A DNA stretch of 64,000 nt, taken from assembly GCA_004144595.1 (NCBI GenBank), contig SEEM01000001.1:1-64000 (forward strand), read 5' to 3'. The position numbers and the translations under genes were made by a program. Below are positions 41,847 to 51,964 of this stretch, piece after piece (within the stretch, counting starts at the first letter, position 1; the number at the start of each line of letters is the position of its first letter). The notes under the pieces were generated by a model. The model was not told the origin of the DNA. It ran no database searches and saw only the letters and a program-made list of their open reading frames with translations. The DNA comes from Hyphomicrobiales bacterium. Lineage in GTDB: Bacteria > Pseudomonadota > Alphaproteobacteria > Rhizobiales > Beijerinckiaceae.

Positions 41847-43847
41847 ATGCGCGACGATGACTACGAATCCACCTTCGGCGCCAGCATGCTGGAGCATGAG
41901 GATGCCGAGCCGCGGAACCCGACCGAGAACCCGACCATGGGCGAGATGATCTCGCAGCGCTTCTCGCGGCGCGGGCTGCTCAAGGGCGCGCTCGCCGTCT
42001 CGGCGATCTCGGCGACGGTCGGCACGCTGGCGCTGGAGACGGCCTTGGAAGCGAAGGCGCAAGGCGCGACATCCGCCTTCTCCTTCAAGGAAGTCGACGT
42101 CGGCGTCGATGCCGATCACCATGTCGCCGATGGCTACGAGGCGCAGGTGCTGCTGCGCTGGGGCGACCCGCTGACGGCGGATGCGCCGGCCTTCGATCCG
42201 GCGAAGCAGAGCGCGGAGGCCCAGAGCAAGCAGTTCGGCTACAACAACGACTTCGTCGGCTATGTGCCGATGACCGGTGCCGCCGATCCGTCCGCCCACG
42301 GGCTGCTCTTCGTCAATCACGAATACACCAACCCGCATTTGATGTTCCCGGGCGTCGTCGAGATGAAGGACGGCAAGGCGGTGCTGAAGAACGCGACGCC
42401 GGAGCGTTTCGCGATCGAGGCGATGGCGCATGGCGCGACGGTGGCGGAAATCCGCAAGACCGGCAGCCAATGGGCGCTGGTCAAGGATTCCAAATACAAC
42501 CGCCGCATCACCGTGGCGACCGAGATGCAACTCTCCGGCCCCGTCGCCGGCCATGAGCGCGTGCAGACAAAGGCCGATGCCAGCGGCCGCAAGGTGCTGG
42601 GCACGCTCAACAACTGCTCGGGTGCGCTGACGCCCTGGGGAACCTTCGTCTCGGGCGAGGAGAATTTCCACGGCTACTTCTCCGGCAAGCTGCCGGAGGG
42701 CCATCGGGAGGAGGCGAACTACAAGCGCCTCGCCGTGCCGTCCTCGCCTTATGCCTGGGGGCGCTTCGAGGAGCGCTTCGATCTGGCCAGGGAGCCGAAC
42801 GAGGCCAACCGTTTCGGCTGGGTGGTCGAGGTCGATCCGTTCGACCCGAATTCGGTGCCGAAGAAGCGCACCGCGCTCGGCCGCTTCAAGCACGAGGGCG
42901 CCGACATGATCGTTGCCAAGGATGGGCGCGTGGTCGCCTATCTCGGGGACGACGAGCGCTTCGACTATGTCTACAAATTCGTGACGGCCGGCCGGTTCGA
43001 CCCGAACAACCGCGCCGCCAATCTCGATCTGCTCGATTCCGGGACGCTGTACGTCGCCAAGTTCGCAGCCGACGGCACGCATGAATGGCTGCCATTGGTC
43101 TTCGGCCAGGGCCCGCTGACGGCTGCGAACGGCTTCCAGAGCCAGGCCGACGTGCTGATCGAGGCGCGCCGCGCCGGCGACCTGCTCGGCGCGACCAAGA
43201 TGGACCGGCCGGAGGACATCACGCCGAACCCGGTGACGGGGCGCGTCTATGTGATGCTGACCAACAATACGAGCCGTAAGGACGGTGAGGTCGACGCCGC
43301 CAATCCGCGTGCCAAGAACGCCTTCGGCCACATCATCGAGATCGCCGAGGCCGATGGCGACCACACGGCGACCAAGGGGCGCTGGGAGATCCTGCTGACA
43401 TGCGGCGACCCGTCGGTCGCGGCGGTCGGCGCGAGCTTCTCGACCGATACGACCAGGAACGGCTGGTTCGGAATGCCCGACAATGCCGTGGTCGATTCGG
43501 CCGGGCGGCTCTGGGTCTCGACCGACGGTAACGGCATCGACGTGACCGGGCGCACGGACGGGCTCTGGGCCGTCGATACCGAAGGCGGCGCGCGCCGGAC
43601 CTCGAAATTGTTCTACCGCGTGCCGCATGGCGCGGAGCTCTGCGGCCCCTGCTTCACGCCGGACGACACCACGGCCTTCGTCGCCGTGCAGCATCCCGGC
43701 GACGACGGGCCGGACTGGCCGGAGTTCGGCCGCCGCTCCTACTACGAAGACCTCTCGACCCGCTGGCCGGACTTCAAGCCGGACATGCCGGTGCGGCCTT
43801 CGGTTGTGGCGATCACTCGGAAGGGTGGGGGCAAGATCGGGGTGTGA
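41847..43847 (+). CDS. phoX: PhoX-family alkaline phosphatase, Tat-exported
   Basis: 666-aa secreted phosphatase. The N-terminal segment holds a twin-arginine signal at about residues 38-70 (FSRRGLLKGALAVSAISATV), preceded by a 37-residue n-region. DUF839/PhoX motifs: LLFVNHEYTNPHLMFPG, NNCSGALTPWGTFVSGEENF, RFKHEGADMIVAKDGR, RPEDITPNPVTGRVYVMLTN and CFTPDDTTAFVAVQHPGDDG. PhoX enzymes carry an iron-calcium cofactor and release phosphate from esters outside the cell. CGAGG 6 nt upstream supports the ATG at 41847. Confidence 0.9.
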   Translation: MRDDDYESTFGASMLEHEDAEPRNPTENPTMGEMISQRFSRRGLLKGALAVSAISATVGTLALETALEAKAQGATSAFSFKEVDVGVDADHHVADGYEAQVLLRWGDPLTADAPAFDPAKQSAEAQSKQFGYNNDFVGYVPMTGAADPSAHGLLFVNHEYTNPHLMFPGVVEMKDGKAVLKNATPERFAIEAMAHGATVAEIRKTGSQWALVKDSKYNRRITVATEMQLSGPVAGHERVQTKADASGRKVLGTLNNCSGALTPWGTFVSGEENFHGYFSGKLPEGHREEANYKRLAVPSSPYAWGRFEERFDLAREPNEANRFGWVVEVDPFDPNSVPKKRTALGRFKHEGADMIVAKDGRVVAYLGDDERFDYVYKFVTAGRFDPNNRAANLDLLDSGTLYVAKFAADGTHEWLPLVFGQGPLTAANGFQSQADVLIEARRAGDLLGATKMDRPEDITPNPVTGRVYVMLTNNTSRKDGEVDAANPRAKNAFGHIIEIAEADGDHTATKGRWEILLTCGDPSVAAVGASFSTDTTRNGWFGMPDNAVVDSAGRLWVSTDGNGIDVTGRTDGLWAVDTEGGARRTSKLFYRVPHGAELCGPCFTPDDTTAFVAVQHPGDDGPDWPEFGRRSYYEDLSTRWPDFKPDMPVRPSVVAITRKGGGKIGV

Positions 43848-43895
43848 GGCGCGTTGCCGTCAGGCCGGGCCTAACCCGGCCTCATCCTGAAAGCA

Positions 43896-43930
43896 AAACG
43901 CCCGGTCGATGCGACCGGGCGTTTCTGTTT
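43896..43930. terminator. Bidirectional terminator between phoX and fba
   Basis: CGCCCGGTCG-ATG-CGACCGGGCG with flanking AAA/TTT pairs and TTTCTGTTT after it; 10 GC-rich pairs. A second perfect 8-bp hairpin AGGCCGGG-CCTAA-CCCGGCCT is at 43862-43882. Confidence 0.88.
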
Positions 43931-43957
43931 CGAAAGCCTGCTCAATTGCAGTGAAGG

Positions 43958-45040
43958 TCAGGCCGCCTTCCTGGCGCCGAAGGTCGGGTCGAGCTCGCCC
44001 TTGGCGTAGCGCTTGGCCATGTCGGCCAGCGTGATGACGCGCTTGATCTTCGAGGCCTGGCCGGCGGTGTTGAACTCCTCAAGGCGCTGCTTGCAGAGCT
44101 TGGTCATCGCTTCCATGGCGGGCTTCAGATACTTGCGCGGGTCGAACTCGCCGGGGTTCTCGGAGAGAATCTTGCGGATCTGGCCGGTCATCGCCATGCG
44201 GTTGTCGGTGTCGATGTTGATCTTGCGCACGCCGTGCTTGATGCCGCGCTGGATCTCCTCGACCGGCACGCCCCAGGTCTGGGGCATCTTGCCGCCATAC
44301 TGATTGATGACGTCCTGAAGGTCCTGCGGAACGCTGGACGAGCCATGCATGACGAGATGCGTGTTCGGCAGCAGCTTGTGGATTTCCTCGATGACATGCA
44401 TCGCGAGGATCGCGCCGTCGGGCTTGCGGGTGAACTTGTAGGCGCCGTGCGAGGTGCCCATGGCGATGGCGAGCGCATCGACCTTGGTCTCGGCGACGAA
44501 CTTCACCGCTTCGTCCGGATTGGTCAGGAGCTGGTCGTGGCTGAGCTTGCCCTCGAAGCCGTGGCCGTCCTCCTTCTCGCCTTCGCCGCTTTCCAGCGAG
44601 CCGAGCACGCCGAGCTCGCCCTCGACCGAGATGCCGCCGAGATGGGACATGTCGGTGACGGTCTTGGTCACGCCGACATTGTAATCCCAGTCGCCCGGGG
44701 TCTTGCCGTCGGCCTTGAGCGAGCCGTCCATCATCACCGAGGTGAAGCCGGCCTGGATCGCGGTCATGCAAGTCGCGGGCTCGTTGCCGTGGTCGAGATG
44801 CACGCAGACCGGGATATGCGGATAGATCTCGGTGACCGCGTCCATCATGTGCTTGAGCATGATGTCGTTGGCGTAGCTGCGGGCGCCGCGCGAGGCCTGG
44901 ATGATCACCGGCGCGTCGGTGGCATCGGCCGCCGCCATGATCGCCAGCGCCTGCTCCATGTTGTTGATGTTGAAGGCGGGCACGCCGTAGTCATTCTCGG
45001 CGGCATGATCGAGCAACTGGCGAAGCGTGATGCGGGCCAC
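43958..45040 (-). CDS. fba: Fructose-bisphosphate aldolase, class II (Calvin-cycle subtype)
   Basis: 360-aa zinc aldolase of glycolysis, gluconeogenesis and the Calvin cycle. [15 protein letters not shown] (zinc His), [53 protein letters not shown] and [26 protein letters not shown] are signature. The GTG at 45040 has GGGGAG 7 nt upstream. Last gene of the minus-strand carbon-metabolism cluster. Confidence 0.95.
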   Translation of the reverse strand: MARITLRQLLDHAAENDYGVPAFNINNMEQALAIMAAADATDAPVIIQASRGARSYANDIMLKHMMDAVTEIYPHIPVCVHLDHGNEPATCMTAIQAGFTSVMMDGSLKADGKTPGDWDYNVGVTKTVTDMSHLGGISVEGELGVLGSLESGEGEKEDGHGFEGKLSHDQLLTNPDEAVKFVAETKVDALAIAMGTSHGAYKFTRKPDGAILAMHVIEEIHKLLPNTHLVMHGSSSVPQDLQDVINQYGGKMPQTWGVPVEEIQRGIKHGVRKINIDTDNRMAMTGQIRKILSENPGEFDPRKYLKPAMEAMTKLCKQRLEEFNTAGQASKIKRVITLADMAKRYAKGELDPTFGARKAA

Positions 45041-45181
45041 GATGGCACTCCCCTTTGGTTCATCGGTCTGAGGTGGATTTAGTGCGGAAGCGCTGGTCGC
45101 GCAAAGCGAAACCGGCGAAAACCTTAAAATGCGCGCGGCCGCCCCGTCGCGGAGCGGCCGGTGCAAAAACGGCTCAGACGG

Positions 45182-46375
45182 CTAGACGTTCCGGAGCGCC
45201 TCGACGCCCGGCAGGGGCTTGCCTTCCATCCATTCGAGGAAGGCGCCGCCCGCCGTCGACACATACGAGAGCTCGTCGATGACGCCGGCATGGTTCATGG
45301 CCGAGACGGTGTCACCGCCGCCGGCGACGGCGACGAGTTCGCCCGCCTTGACGCGTCTGGCCGCAGCCTTTGCGACGGCGACGGTCGCGGTGTCGAAGGG
45401 CGGCAGCTCGAAGGCGCCGAAGGGGCCGTTCCAGACCAGCGTCTTCACCTTCTCCAGCCGCAGTATGACATCGGCTGCGCTGAGCGGGCCGGCATCGAGG
45501 ATCATCTCGTCGGGCTCGACTTCGCCAACCGGCACGACGCGATGGCCGGGATGAGCCTTGAATTCGCGCGCGACCAGCGCATCGACGGGGAGCAGGATTT
45601 CGCAGCCGGCGGCCTTGGCCTTTTCCTCGATCTCGCGGGCGGTGCCGACGAGGTCATGCTCGCAGAGCGACTTGCCGACGTTGACGCCGCGCGCGGCGAG
45701 GAAGGTGTTGGCCATGCCGCCGCCGATGACGAGCACGTCGACCTTCTTCACGAGATTGCCGAGCAGTTCGAGCTTGGTCGAGACCTTGGCGCCGCCGACG
45801 ATCGCCATCACCGGCCGGGCGGGATTGTCGAGGCCGGCGGAGAGGGCTTCCAGCTCCGCCTGCATGGTGCGCCCGGCGAAGGCAGGCAGGACATGGGCGA
45901 GGCCTTCGGTCGAGGCATGCGCCCGGTGCGCGGCCGAGAAGGCGTCGTTGACATAGAGATCGCCGTTCGCGGCGAGTGCCCTCACGAATTCGGGGTCGTT
46001 CTTCTCGTCGCCGGCGTGGAAGCGGGTGTTCTCCAGCAGCAGGACATCGCCGTTCGTCGCGGCGGTGAGCGCCTTGGCGACATCGTCGCCGATGCAATCG
46101 TCGACGAAGGTGACGGGGCGGCCGAGCGCCTGCGTCAGTGCCGGCACGACCTGCCGCAGGCTGTTCTTGTCGTCGCGGCCCTTCGGGCGGCCGAAATGCG
46201 CGAGCAGCACGACCTTGCCGCCCTTGTCGGCGATCTCGCGGATCGTCGGCAGGATGCGGTCGATGCGGGTGGTGTCGCTGACCTTGCCGCCGTCCATGGG
46301 AACGTTGAGGTCGACGCGGACAAGCACGCGCTTTCCGGCGAGATCGGCGTCGTCGAGGGTACGGAAGGCGGTCAT
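45182..46375 (-). CDS. pgk: Phosphoglycerate kinase
   Basis: 397-aa enzyme converting 1,3-bisphosphoglycerate and ADP to 3-phosphoglycerate and ATP (reverse in gluconeogenesis). [59 protein letters not shown] and [16 protein letters not shown] are clear. It is 141 bp upstream of fba and follows two small genes. Confidence 0.96.
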   Translation of the reverse strand: MTAFRTLDDADLAGKRVLVRVDLNVPMDGGKVSDTTRIDRILPTIREIADKGGKVVLLAHFGRPKGRDDKNSLRQVVPALTQALGRPVTFVDDCIGDDVAKALTAATNGDVLLLENTRFHAGDEKNDPEFVRALAANGDLYVNDAFSAAHRAHASTEGLAHVLPAFAGRTMQAELEALSAGLDNPARPVMAIVGGAKVSTKLELLGNLVKKVDVLVIGGGMANTFLAARGVNVGKSLCEHDLVGTAREIEEKAKAAGCEILLPVDALVAREFKAHPGHRVVPVGEVEPDEMILDAGPLSAADVILRLEKVKTLVWNGPFGAFELPPFDTATVAVAKAAARRVKAGELVAVAGGGDTVSAMNHAGVIDELSYVSTAGGAFLEWMEGKPLPGVEALRNV

Positions 46376-46383
46376 CGGGCTCT

Positions 46384-46956
46384 CTATCGGATGCGTTCGA
46401 ACAGGCTGGGATAATCGACGACGAAGCCGTCCTCGTCGACCGGCAATTCGGCCTCGAAGCTGCCATCGGCCGCCTGGTAGCGGAACAGGCGCGGGGCGAG
46501 GCAAGTATAGGTCTGCCGGTCGATGGTCGGCACGAAATCATCGAAGGGAATGTAGAGCATCGCGAAGGTGCGGCTCTGGCCGATCTCCCAGCGCTCCCGC
46601 CGGATCGGCAGGGAGTTGGTGAAGGGCGAGCCTTGCAGGTCGATATCGATGCAGTCGTCGAAGGCGGCAAGCCGCGTGCCGGCAGCGTCGTGCCAGTGGC
46701 CGGCGCGGCGCTCCATCGCGAGGCGGCGGCCATCGGTCGTCGCGACGGCGAAGCCGGTGACGGTGAAATCCGCCGTACAGTCGATACGGTAGGACACGCC
46801 ATAGGGCGGCTCGCCGCGCGCGCCGATGACGACGCCCTCGGCGCGGATGCCGGCCTGCGTCGTGGCGAGGGTCAGATGCTCCAGTCCGACGCCCTCGACC
46901 GGCCGCCAGCGCAGGCTGCGCGGCACGGCCAGCAGGGCGACGTCCCGAAAGCTCAT
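46384..46956 (-). CDS. Putative glycolipid-binding family protein (DUF1089)
   Basis: 190-aa protein. [60 protein letters not shown] and TNSLPIRRE match the DUF1089 domain (PF06475-like), which has a beta-barrel fold suggested to bind lipid or sugar; the biochemical function is unproven. Its stop is 8 bp before pgk and its start overlaps the upstream membrane-protein gene by 4 nt. Confidence 0.85.
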   Translation of the reverse strand: MSFRDVALLAVPRSLRWRPVEGVGLEHLTLATTQAGIRAEGVVIGARGEPPYGVSYRIDCTADFTVTGFAVATTDGRRLAMERRAGHWHDAAGTRLAAFDDCIDIDLQGSPFTNSLPIRRERWEIGQSRTFAMLYIPFDDFVPTIDRQTYTCLAPRLFRYQAADGSFEAELPVDEDGFVVDYPSLFERIR

Positions 46957-47402
46957 CGGGCGAGCAGGCCTCCGAACAGGCCGGGCACGCCGAATTTCAG
47001 CACGAGGATGGTGAGGATCACGGTCAGCACGGCCGTGAGGATCGCGGTCATGAACAGCGTGCCGGCGCGCGGCGTCGCATCGACGCGGTTGCGGAGCGCA
47101 TTGATCTCGCCGCGGACCGCCGCGAAATCCATCGTGCCGGCGGCGGCATCGACCTTATGGGCGCTGCGCTCAAGCGAGGCTTCCGCGCGGGTCAGCACGG
47201 CCTCGTAGCGGGCGAACTTCTCCTCGATGCGCGCCGCCTTTTCCTCGATGCGGGAGAGCTGGTCGAGCTTGCGAGCGTCGGTGACGGGCGCCGCGGTCTC
47301 TGCGGGCGCCGTCGCCACGAGCGTCGGGCCAAGGGCGGGGGGCGGCGACGCGACGGGCTCTGTATTCGCCGGGGTCACGACGGTCGGCTCGATCTTGGCC
47401 AT
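46953..47402 (-). CDS. Hypothetical coiled-coil protein with C-terminal membrane helix
   Basis: 149-aa protein. A Pro/Ala/Thr-rich N-terminus (about 1-40), a charged coiled coil (45-110: LSRIEEKAARIEEKFARYEA) and a C-terminal hydrophobic segment (113-140: TLFMTAILTAVLTVILTILV). It is tail-anchored with the coil facing one side. No family recognised. Start at 47402; 101 bp after the gap stop. Sits between gap and DUF1089 in a glycolytic cluster. Confidence 0.75.
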   Translation of the reverse strand: MAKIEPTVVTPANTEPVASPPPALGPTLVATAPAETAAPVTDARKLDQLSRIEEKAARIEEKFARYEAVLTRAEASLERSAHKVDAAAGTMDFAAVRGEINALRNRVDATPRAGTLFMTAILTAVLTVILTILVLKFGVPGLFGGLLAR

Positions 47403-47503
47403 GGGTGCTCCGTAGCTGGGAGATGTCGGGCGAGGCCGGGCCTGGACGGCGCGGCCTCGCATTCCTGTGTCATGCCCTCAGAGAAGGGCACAAACATGAT
47501 GGA

Positions 47504-48514
47504 TCAGAGCAGCGCGCCCATGGCGACGGCGGTGTCGCTCATGCGGTTCGAGAAGCCCCACTCGTTGTCGTACCAGGACAGCACGCGCACGAACTTGTCG
47601 TCCATGACCTTGGTCTGGTCGAGGGCGAAGGTCGAGGACGCCGGATCGTGGTTGAAGTCGATCGAGACGTTCGGCTGGTCGGTGACGGCGAGGATGCCCT
47701 TGAGCGGGCCGCGCTTCGACGCCTTGATGATGGCTTCGTTGACCTTCTCGACCGTGGTCTTGCGCTTCGAGATGAACTTGAAGTCCACGACCGAGACGTT
47801 CGGGGTGGGAACGCGGATCGAGGTGCCGTCGAGACGACCCTTCAGATCGGGAATGACGAGGCCGATCGCCTTGGCGGCGCCGGTCGAGGTCGGGATCATC
47901 GAAAGCGCGGCGGCGCGGCCGCGATAGAGATCCTTGTGCATCGTATCCAGCGTCGGCTGGTCGCCGGTATAGGCGTGGATCGTGGTCATGAAGCCCTTGT
48001 CGATGCCCACGGTGTCGTGGAGCACGCGCACGACCGGCGCGAGGCAGTTTGTCGTGCAGGAGGCGTTCGAGACGACGACGTGGTCCTTGGTCAGCTCATG
48101 GTGGTTGACGCCGAAGACGACGGTCAGGTCGGCGCCGTCGCACGGGGCCGAGACCAGCACGCGCTTGGCACCGGCTGCGAGATGGCCGGCAGCCTTGTCG
48201 CGGGTGGTGAAGATGCCGGTGCATTCGAAGGCGATGTCGACGCCGAGCGCCTTGTGCGGCAGGTCCTTGGGATCGCGGATCGCGGTGACCTTGATCGGGC
48301 CGCGGCCGACGTCGATCGTGTCGCCGGAGACGGTCACCGTGCCGGGGAAACGGCCATGGACGGAGTCGAAGCGGAAGAGATGGGCGTTGGTCTCGACCGG
48401 GCCGAGATCGTTGATCGCCACGACCTCGATGTCCTTGCGCTTCGACTCGATGATCGCGCGCAGAACGTTGCGCCCGATGCGGCCGAAACCGTTGATCGCC
48501 ACCTTGACCGTCAT
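47504..48514 (-). CDS. gap: Glyceraldehyde-3-phosphate dehydrogenase, type I
   Basis: 336-aa NAD(P)-dependent [25 protein letters not shown] is the dinucleotide-binding start; the active-site cysteine is in [44 protein letters not shown] and [13 protein letters not shown] are further landmarks. AAGGAGAGG 5-7 nt upstream fixes the ATG at 48514. Lies 126 bp downstream of tkt. Confidence 0.96.
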   Translation of the reverse strand: MTVKVAINGFGRIGRNVLRAIIESKRKDIEVVAINDLGPVETNAHLFRFDSVHGRFPGTVTVSGDTIDVGRGPIKVTAIRDPKDLPHKALGVDIAFECTGIFTTRDKAAGHLAAGAKRVLVSAPCDGADLTVVFGVNHHELTKDHVVVSNASCTTNCLAPVVRVLHDTVGIDKGFMTTIHAYTGDQPTLDTMHKDLYRGRAAALSMIPTSTGAAKAIGLVIPDLKGRLDGTSIRVPTPNVSVVDFKFISKRKTTVEKVNEAIIKASKRGPLKGILAVTDQPNVSIDFNHDPASSTFALDQTKVMDDKFVRVLSWYDNEWGFSNRMSDTAVAMGALL

Positions 48515-48640
48515 GTCTTCCTCTCCTTCGCCGAGCGTCCGGCGCAAGCCGTCGCTATCCACGCGGGCAATTCGGCCAAAGCATGGCCGAACGCAAGATA
48601 TGTTTCGGGAAAATCAGCCCTGCCTGCGGCCAACCGGCCC

Positions 48641-50638
48641 TCAGGCGTTGTGCTTCTTCATCGCGGCGTCGGCGATGGCCTCCGCCGTGATGCCGAAATG
48701 CTTGTAGACCTCCTTGTAGGGGCCGCTGGCACCGAAGGAGTGCATGCCGATGAAGCTGCCGTCATGGCCGATCACGGCATCCCAGCCGAAGCGCACACCG
48801 GCCTCGACCGCGATCTTGATCGGAGCGGAGCCTATGATGGCGGCCTGCGTGGCCTCATCCTGCTCCAGCAGGAGCTCCAGCGACGGCACCGAGACGACCC
48901 GCGCCTTCACGCCCTTGTCGGCCAGGAGCTTGCGCGCGGCCACCGCCAGCTCGACCTCGGAGCCGGAGGCGAAAAGCGAGACCTGGGCCTTGCCGCCCTC
49001 GGCCGCGAGCAGCTCGTAGGCGCCGGTGGCCGAGCGGTTCTTGGCGGTGGCGTCGGTGCGCAGCTGCGGCAGGTTCTGGCGCGAGAGGGCGAGCACGGTC
49101 GGCCCGTCGGTGCGCTCCAGCGCGGCCTGCCAGGCCTCGGCGGTCTCGATCGTGTCGGCCGGACGGAAGACTCGCATGTTCGGCATGGCGCGGAGCGAGG
49201 CGATCTGCTCGACCGGCTGGTGGGTCGGGCCGTCCTCGCCGAGGCCGATCGAGTCATGGGTCATGACGTAGACGACCGGCAGGCCCATCAGCGCGGCGAG
49301 CCGCATCGAGGGGCGGGCATAGTCGGCGAAGACCAGGAAGGTGCCGCCGCCGGTGCGGAAGCCGCCATGCAGCGTGATGCCGTTCATCGCGGCGGCCATG
49401 CCGTGCTCGCGGATGCCGTAGCGGACATAGCGGCCCTTCGGGGTCTTCGGGGAGAAGTCCTCGGCGGCTTTTGTCCGGGTGTTGTTCGAGGGCGTCAGGT
49501 CGGCCGAGCCCATCACCAGCTCCGGCATGATCGGCGTGATGACTTCGAGCGCCAGCTCCGAGGCCTTGCGGGTGGCGACCGCCTGCGGGGCGGCGATCAG
49601 GGCCTTCTTGTGGGCGAGGATCGCCTTGTCGAGCTTGGCCGGGACGGTATGCCCCAGGCGGCGGTCGAACTCGCCGCGCTTGCGCTCGGAGAGGGTGGCG
49701 AAGCGCTCGTTCCAGTCCTTGTGCGCGTCGGAGCCGGCGGCGCCGGCAGCACGCCAGGCCTTGAGCACGTCGGCCGCGACCTCGAAGGCGCCGCCGGTGA
49801 TGCCGAGCGCCTTCTTGGCGGCGGCGAGTTCCTCGGCGCCGAGCGGCTCGCCATGGGCCTTGGAGGTGCCGGCCTTCTTCGGTGCGCCGAAGCCGATCAC
49901 GGTCTTGCATGCGATCATGGTCGGCTTGTTGGACTTCTGGGCGCGGCGGATCGCGGCCTCGATCGCTTCGGGATCATGGCCGTCGACACGCTCGGAGCGC
50001 CAGCCGCAGGCCTTGAAGCGCGCGACCTGGTCGACATTGTCGGTGATGGTCAGCGGGCCGTCGATCGAGATGCCGTTATCGTCCCAGAGCACGATCAGCT
50101 TGTTCAGCTTCTGGTGCCCGGCCAGCGCGATCGCCTCTTGGCTGATGCCTTCCATCAGGTCGCCGTCGGAGGCCAGGACATAGGTATGGTGGTCGACGAC
50201 CTTCCTGCCGAACTCGGCGGCGAGCATGCGCTCGGCCATTGCCATGCCGACGGCGGTGGCGAGGCCCTGGCCGAGCGGGCCGGTGGTGGTCTCGATGCCG
50301 GCGGTCATGAAGTTCTCGGGATGGCCAGGGGTCTTGGAATCCAGCTGGCGGAATTTCTCGAGGTCGGCCAGCTCCATGCCGGGCACGCCGGTGAGGTAAA
50401 GCAGGGCGTAGAGCAGCATCGAGCCGTGACCGGCCGAGAGCACGAAGCGATCGCGGTCCGGCCAGCGCGGGTCGGCGGCGTCATACTTCATCACGCGGGT
50501 AAACAGGACGGCAGCGACGTCGGCCGCGCCCATCGGCAGGCCGGGATGGCCGGACTTGGCCTTCTCGACCCCGTCCATCGCCAGGCCGCGGATGGCGTTG
50601 GCGAGCTTGTCGTGCTGGGCGCGGTCGATGCTGGTCAT
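48641..50638 (-). CDS. tkt: Transketolase
   Basis: 665-aa thiamine-diphosphate enzyme of the pentose phosphate and Calvin cycles. [58 protein letters not shown], the ThDP/Mg motif [14 protein letters not shown]...WDDN, and [30 protein letters not shown] in the pyrimidine domain are present. First gene of tkt-gap-...-pgk-fba; the weak RBS GAGAT precedes the ATG at 50638. The 322-bp gap to the divergent DUF4164 gene holds no ORF I support. Confidence 0.96.
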   Translation of the reverse strand: MTSIDRAQHDKLANAIRGLAMDGVEKAKSGHPGLPMGAADVAAVLFTRVMKYDAADPRWPDRDRFVLSAGHGSMLLYALLYLTGVPGMELADLEKFRQLDSKTPGHPENFMTAGIETTTGPLGQGLATAVGMAMAERMLAAEFGRKVVDHHTYVLASDGDLMEGISQEAIALAGHQKLNKLIVLWDDNGISIDGPLTITDNVDQVARFKACGWRSERVDGHDPEAIEAAIRRAQKSNKPTMIACKTVIGFGAPKKAGTSKAHGEPLGAEELAAAKKALGITGGAFEVAADVLKAWRAAGAAGSDAHKDWNERFATLSERKRGEFDRRLGHTVPAKLDKAILAHKKALIAAPQAVATRKASELALEVITPIMPELVMGSADLTPSNNTRTKAAEDFSPKTPKGRYVRYGIREHGMAAAMNGITLHGGFRTGGGTFLVFADYARPSMRLAALMGLPVVYVMTHDSIGLGEDGPTHQPVEQIASLRAMPNMRVFRPADTIETAEAWQAALERTDGPTVLALSRQNLPQLRTDATAKNRSATGAYELLAAEGGKAQVSLFASGSEVELAVAARKLLADKGVKARVVSVPSLELLLEQDEATQAAIIGSAPIKIAVEAGVRFGWDAVIGHDGSFIGMHSFGASGPYKEVYKHFGITAEAIADAAMKKHNA

Positions 50639-50960
50639 GATGATCTCACGGGCTTTTAAGTCTGGCGGGCTTCGAGGCCGATCCGAACCTGCGGGAAAGG
50701 CAGGAATGGGACCGGAGGGCAATCGATGGCGGCAGGCTTTGAAAAGGACCGGTGGATTAGGCCCTGCGCTCGGCACGAGTCAATTCGCGGAAGGCCGGTT
50801 TCAAGGTCGCAGCAGCCGGTTGCCGCAGGTTTCTCGCAGGGTTTCGCCGGAGCGGCCTCAGCCGGAGCTCTGGATCGAGACGATTCCTGTTTTCCGGCGT
50901 TCTGATGTAAATTGCGGCACGAATCGTGTGAGCCGGCTTCGGTCTGAAAGGAGAGCGACG

Positions 50961-51272
50961 GTGGCGAGCCTGATGCTGGACAATGCTTTGGCGCGTCTCG
51001 ATACGGCGCTGGGGCAGCTGGAAGCAGCGGCGCGGCGACGGGTCGAGGCCGAGCGTGGAAACGGCAATCTCGAAACCGAACTCGCCCTGATGCAGGACGA
51101 CCGGGCGCGGCTGGCGGCCGAGCTCGACGGCGCGATGGCGCGCCTCGGCCAGGTCGAGACCGCGGCGGCCGATGTCGACCAGAGGCTGGAGCGGGCGATG
51201 AACGTCGTCGGCGCAGTGATCGCGCGGGTCGAGGCGCAGCAGCCGCCCGAACCCGAGGCGCCAGCTCTTTGA
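50961..51272 (+). CDS. DUF4164 family coiled-coil protein
   Basis: 103-aa protein, almost entirely coiled coil: LMLDNALARLDTALGQLEAA, GNLETELALMQDDRARLAAE, LDGAMARLGQVETAAADVDQ. Alphaproteobacterial DUF4164, typically encoded next to zapA as here, so a division-related partner is likely. The GTG at 50961 has AAAGGAG 7 nt upstream. Confidence 0.85.
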   Translation: MASLMLDNALARLDTALGQLEAAARRRVEAERGNGNLETELALMQDDRARLAAELDGAMARLGQVETAAADVDQRLERAMNVVGAVIARVEAQQPPEPEAPAL

Positions 51273-51276
51273 TGTC

Positions 51277-51321
51277 GCATCGGCTTTGTCCGAAAACCGC
51301 ATTCCACTTTTCGGCCGATGC
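51277..51321. repeat. Family C palindromic repeat copy
   Basis: GCATCGG...CCGATGC ends enclose CCGAAAACCGCATTCC and ACTTTTCGG. Fills the gap between DUF4164 and zapA. Confidence 0.7.
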
Positions 51322-51353
51322 GCGGCCAAAGCTAAAGCGGAACTGGAGACCGA

Positions 51354-51722
51354 ATGCCGCAAGTCAACGTCATGATCTCCGGGAAGGCCTACCGCATGGC
51401 CTGCGGGGAGGGCGAGGAGGGGCATCTCGAAGGGCTCGCCCGGTTCTATGACGATAAGATCGGCGAGATGCGGCAGGCCTTCGGCGAGATCGGCGACATG
51501 CGATTGCATGTCATGGCGGCGCTGATGGTGGCTGACGAGGTCCATGAACTGAAGCAGCGGCTGGCGAAGCTCGAAGCCGATCTTGCGGCGACGCAGGGCA
51601 ATGCCGGTGTCGCCGATCAGCGTCTCGGCGAGGTCGAGGACCGGGCGGCGGAAGCGCTCGTCGCGGCGGCCGAGCGGATCGAGGGCGTGGCGCGGAGCCT
51701 GATCCCGACCGCGGTGGGTTGA
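51354..51722 (+). CDS. zapA: Cell division protein ZapA
   Basis: 122-aa FtsZ-associated protein that crosslinks protofilaments at the Z-ring. PQVNVMISGKAYRMACGEGE and EGHLEGLARFYDDKIGEMRQ are the ZapA head; the rest is coiled coil (ELKQRLAKLEADLAATQ). Encoded after DUF4164 on the same strand. Confidence 0.93.
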   Translation: MPQVNVMISGKAYRMACGEGEEGHLEGLARFYDDKIGEMRQAFGEIGDMRLHVMAALMVADEVHELKQRLAKLEADLAATQGNAGVADQRLGEVEDRAAEALVAAAERIEGVARSLIPTAVG

Positions 51723-51726
51723 GAAC

Positions 51727-51886
51727 GCGGGGAACCCCTCTCCTGTAAGGAGAGGGGCAGGGGTGAGGTGTAGGCCGCTGAACCAGCTTATTCATCGCTC
51801 ACCGCAGCGGCCGTCGGGCTGACGCCTCAATTTCCAACGGCCTACCCCTCACCCTACCCTCTCCCTATGAGAGAGGGTTCCCGCGC
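51727..51886. repeat. Long imperfect inverted repeat downstream of zapA
   Basis: Left arm begins GCGGGGAACCC, with CCCCTCTCC-TGTAA-GGAGAGGGG (51735-51757) as an inner hairpin, then GGGGTGAGGTGTAGGCCG. The right arm has CGGCCTACCCCTCACCC, CTCTCCC-TATGA-GAGAGGG and GGGTTCCCGC. The element belongs to a dispersed palindrome class common in Rhizobiales gaps; not 6S RNA. Confidence 0.75.
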
Positions 51887-51912
51887 TATCCTCGCTTCTC
51901 TGGAAAAAGCAA

Positions 51913-51942
51913 AAGGCCCCGGATGTCTCCATCCGGGGCCTT
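51913..51942 (-). terminator. Terminator of pal
   Basis: AAGGCCCCGGAT and ATCCGGGGCCTT form a 12-bp perfect stem with a 6-nt loop; on the minus strand it is followed by TTGCTTTTT. Lies 22 bp past the pal stop. Confidence 0.9.
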
Positions 51943-51964
51943 CCTGTTTGTCTCTACGCCGGTA

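Noticed and set aside
47405-50659. A 1084-aa plus-strand reading frame opposite gap and tkt.
   Set aside because: Antisense shadow of two certain genes in GC-rich DNA; its translation has biased Arg/Gly/Asp/His content and no domain.
51723-51912. 6S RNA downstream of zapA.
   Set aside because: The stretch is a palindromic repeat with CCCTCTCC arms and does not show the 6S open-bubble layout.
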